From contig DAOVZA010000044.1 in NCBI GenBank assembly GCA_030635405.1, forward strand, positions 1 through 9,807: a stretch of DNA of 9,807 nt, written 5' to 3'. Positions 7,889 through 9,807 of this stretch are shown here, piece by piece; positions within the stretch are counted from its first letter, which is position 1; each line of letters opens with the position of its first letter. The translations under genes were made by a program, and so were the position numbers. Source of the stretch: Desulfocapsa sp. Lineage in GTDB: Bacteria > Desulfobacterota > Desulfobulbia > Desulfobulbales > Desulfocapsaceae. The notes beneath the pieces were generated by a model. It had not been told where the DNA came from. It worked only from the letters and a program-made list of their open reading frames with translations, and made no database searches.

Positions 7889-9631
7889 CTAAATAAATTG
7901 ATTCACCTTTTCAATCAAAACTTCTGGTTTAAAGGGTTTTGTCAGATAAGCACTAGCCGATGAAAAACGCCCCTTTAGCTTATCCTTTAAGCCATCTTTG
8001 CTGGTGAGCATAATCACAGGAACTCCCTTCATTTTAGGATTTTTCTTCAGCACTGAAAGGATTCCATAACCATCCAGCTTAGGAAGCATTACATCAAGGA
8101 GGATAATGTCTGGCTGTTCATCATTTATCTTAATAAGAGCCTCGACACCATCCCCAGCCTCAACAACCATGAAATTATTCCTTTCAAGGGTCATTTTAAT
8201 AACCTTACGAGTAGTCGGGCTGTCTTCCACCACCAACACCTTCTTTTTCTGTACCTCAGACCCATTGAATTCTTTAGCAATTTGCCCTGCCTCACTCAGG
8301 TCTTCATGAATTTCTTCCGCCACCTGTTTGGATGCAATAAAAGCAACAATACGTTCCACTGTTATTGTGTACATACTTTCCTGCGGCCCGACGCATTGCT
8401 GTAATTGTTCCAGATATTCAAGGGCTGCCGAAGAGTCTTTAAGGTGAAGACAGGCAAGAGCTGCATAGAAAAGTACCGGCAGGTTTATCTCTCTTATCAG
8501 TACATTCTCAAAGCGCTCAAGGGCTGCACGAAATTCCTCCGGATTTCCTTTATGACTCATGCTCTCTAATGTATCTTCACTAATGGCAAGGACGCCATCA
8601 CAACCAGGGCAGTAGGTAGCCTTTTCAGCTATCGGCGCAAAACAGTAGGGGCAATGACGTACCTTAGATAATCCTGCTTTTCCGGCAAGACTGAACATTT
8701 TAATATCATGCTTGACATCCTTATGCTTAGGAGCAAGTTTATAGGCCTTAGTCAACGCGACGCGTAATTGCTTCATATTGCCCACTGTTCTTGACAACCA
8801 CAACCAGGCCAGCATGTTATCGCTATCCTTTGAGGCAACCTGCAAGAGGATGCTTTGCGCTCTCTTAAGATGCATTCCTTCGCAGAGTTCTATACCCTCG
8901 GTCAACAAAGCCTCCCGTTTAACAAACTCGTCTTCCTTATTCTCTACTTCTGAGGCTTCTTCTTCATCTTTGAGCCTCATCGCTTCAAGAATCAATGCCT
9001 GCATTCCGCTCTTGATACGTTGAGGAATGTTTTTTTGAGGTAATTTCCGGTATTCTACCTGCGCTGTTTCCAAAGAAATTAGCTGCAATGCTGCTCTTTC
9101 ACCATTCAACTTGCCACAAATAGAATCGTAAAGTACCCCCTCATTGAAATACATCCCGCCTTGCTTTACTCCACCAGAATGTATCACCAGAAAACATGTT
9201 TTCTCTTCCGCTTCAATGATCTGCATAAGCCCCGGAACGGATATTCCACTTAACGCCTCCCCTCCTTTTGCCTGTTCAAGACCTTTCTTGATCAATTTGA
9301 CAAGCTTTACGGGATCAACTGGCTTTTTCAAGAAATGAAAAATTAAACGGGAGAGTTTTTGTTCAAATCCTGGGATATTGTACGACGTCAGGACAATGCA
9401 TGGTGTAGCCGAATAGTTAACACTCATATGAGCAAGAAGTGCCAGACCATCCATTTTAGGCATCTTTATATCGGTCACCAGCAAACTAATCTGGTGCTGA
9501 GCTAGAATTTTAACTGCTTCTTCACCATTACTGGCAAAAAGAACCTGAAATTCATCTTTTTCTTTCTGTAATGAAAATTCGAGAATCTTTTGTAATCCAA
9601 GATCATCATCAACAATTAATATGGTAGTCAT
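7889..9631 (-). CDS. PatA/PixG-like response regulator: REC-DUF4388(PATAN)-TPR-zinc ribbon-REC
   Basis: This is a large soluble response regulator, first gene of the cluster. Numbering here is from the upstream GTG at 9643. REC1 (about 6-124) has D12-D14, phosphoacceptor D58 (LLVTDIKMPKMDG), T86 and K107. Next is a DUF4388/PATAN-type domain (about 128-202): LSGISVPGLMQIIEAEEKTC, then GGMYFNEGVLYDSICGKLNGERA, as in PatA and PixG. Helical, TPR-like repeats (about 244-320) flank a four-cysteine zinc ribbon, CPYC-X10-CPGC (C331, C334, C345, C348). More helices (about 365-450) lead to REC2 (about 467-584) with E473/D474, D517 (IILLDVMLPKLDG), T547 and K569. Both receivers look phosphorylatable. 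I favour ATG at 9631 (MTTILIVDDD, 580 residues) over GTG at 9643; neither has a strong Shine-Dalgarno. No DNA-binding or enzymatic domain is visible, so output is probably by protein contact. The PatA position at the head of a pixGHIJL-like cluster supports the call. Confidence 0.88.
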   Translation of the reverse strand: MTTILIVDDDLGLQKILEFSLQKEKDEFQVLFASNGEEAVKILAQHQISLLVTDIKMPKMDGLALLAHMSVNYSATPCIVLTSYNIPGFEQKLSRLIFHFLKKPVDPVKLVKLIKKGLEQAKGGEALSGISVPGLMQIIEAEEKTCFLVIHSGGVKQGGMYFNEGVLYDSICGKLNGERAALQLISLETAQVEYRKLPQKNIPQRIKSGMQALILEAMRLKDEEEASEVENKEDEFVKREALLTEGIELCEGMHLKRAQSILLQVASKDSDNMLAWLWLSRTVGNMKQLRVALTKAYKLAPKHKDVKHDIKMFSLAGKAGLSKVRHCPYCFAPIAEKATYCPGCDGVLAISEDTLESMSHKGNPEEFRAALERFENVLIREINLPVLFYAALACLHLKDSSAALEYLEQLQQCVGPQESMYTITVERIVAFIASKQVAEEIHEDLSEAGQIAKEFNGSEVQKKKVLVVEDSPTTRKVIKMTLERNNFMVVEAGDGVEALIKINDEQPDIILLDVMLPKLDGYGILSVLKKNPKMKGVPVIMLTSKDGLKDKLKGRFSSASAYLTKPFKPEVLIEKVNQFI

Positions 9632-9807
9632 ATCTTCATTCACTCATGTATTAGCCTATATGGCACACAGCAATTACAAGTTCTGATGGAAAAGGGCTTA
9701 GTACCAGATTATTCCTGGCTTTTACCTTTATAAAAAACGCCCAGGTCTTTTGAAATAAAAGCAAAGCTACCACATTAGTACTTTCTTAAATAGAATGCAA
9801 ATAATAA
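9632..9807. other. Upstream non-coding leader of the cluster
   Basis: These bases precede the first gene and contain no convincing reading frame on either strand. The stretch is AT-rich, with T- and A-runs, as expected for a promoter region. Small inverted repeats are present (CCTGG at 9714-9718 against CCAGG at 9741-9745), but none has the stem and T-tract of a terminator. The neighbouring gene to the right is outside the window. Confidence 0.6.
9727..9755 (-). promoter_or_regulatory. Candidate sigma-70-type promoter for the operon (weak)
   Basis: On the minus strand, TATAAA (9732-9727) is a good -10 match (five of six). Seventeen bases upstream lies TTTCAA (9755-9750), a poor -35 match (three of six). 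The site is about 95 bases before the likely ATG of the PatA-like gene. In AT-rich DNA such pairs arise by chance, so it is only a candidate. Confidence 0.25.

Noticed and set aside
9704..9745. Short inverted repeats upstream of the first gene, considered as terminator or operator
   Set aside because: Stems are only four to five bases, there is no T-tract directly after a GC-rich stem, and such repeats are common by chance. Not enough to call a terminator or binding site.
1..9807. Search for mobile elements, CRISPR arrays, tRNA or rRNA genes, phage or defence genes
   Set aside because: No transposase, integrase, repeat-spacer pattern or structured RNA gene was seen. Coding density and domain content are those of a single chemosensory operon.

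Overview
The window is almost entirely one minus-strand chemosensory gene cluster, read from right to left. In transcription order it encodes a multidomain PatA-like response regulator (REC-DUF4388/PATAN-TPR-zinc ribbon-REC), a stand-alone CheY-like receiver, a CheW-type coupling protein, a large hybrid CheA (two HPt domains, kinase core, CheW domain, C-terminal receiver), a 253-residue protein with a divergent CheW-like N-terminus, a second short CheW protein, and a methyl-accepting chemotaxis protein (MCP) that runs off the left edge before its signalling tip. Gaps between genes are -4 to about 70 bases, and all genes point the same way, so a single operon is likely.

The gene set and order resemble the type IV pilus-class (Tfp) chemosensory systems: Pil-Chp of pseudomonads, and especially the cyanobacterial pixGHIJL/pilGHIJL layout of PatA-type regulator, CheY, CheW, MCP and hybrid CheA. 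The second HAMP-like segment of the MCP resembles PilJ, which supports this. By family analogy, the MCP senses a periplasmic signal. CheW proteins couple it to the CheA kinase, which passes phosphate from its HPt histidines to its own receiver, the single-domain receiver and the two receivers of the PatA-like protein. The likely outputs are twitching or gliding motility, pilus activity, or another pilus-linked behaviour. No pilus structural gene, cheR or cheB lies in the window, so this output is inferred.

The organism is probably a Gram-negative bacterium. The AT-leaning composition and the Cache-domain style of the MCP (YGYxDLxLLEPDG and GETGEAYMVGPDG signatures) recall Desulfobacterota, perhaps a Desulfobulbales relative. 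This is an inference from family resemblance, not a placement.

Layout: 1-2262 MCP (3' end missing); 2263-2332 AT-rich gap; 2333-2815 CheW; 2812-3573 divergent CheW-like protein; 3573-6812 hybrid CheA; 6840-7454 CheW/PilI-like; 7467-7850 receiver; 7889-9631 PatA-like regulator; 9632-9807 upstream leader with a weak promoter candidate. I see no mobile elements, RNA genes, CRISPR arrays or long repeats. The most unusual parts are the domain mix of the PatA-like protein, the divergent CheW-like protein with an unidentified C-terminal region, and the duplicated Cache region of the MCP.
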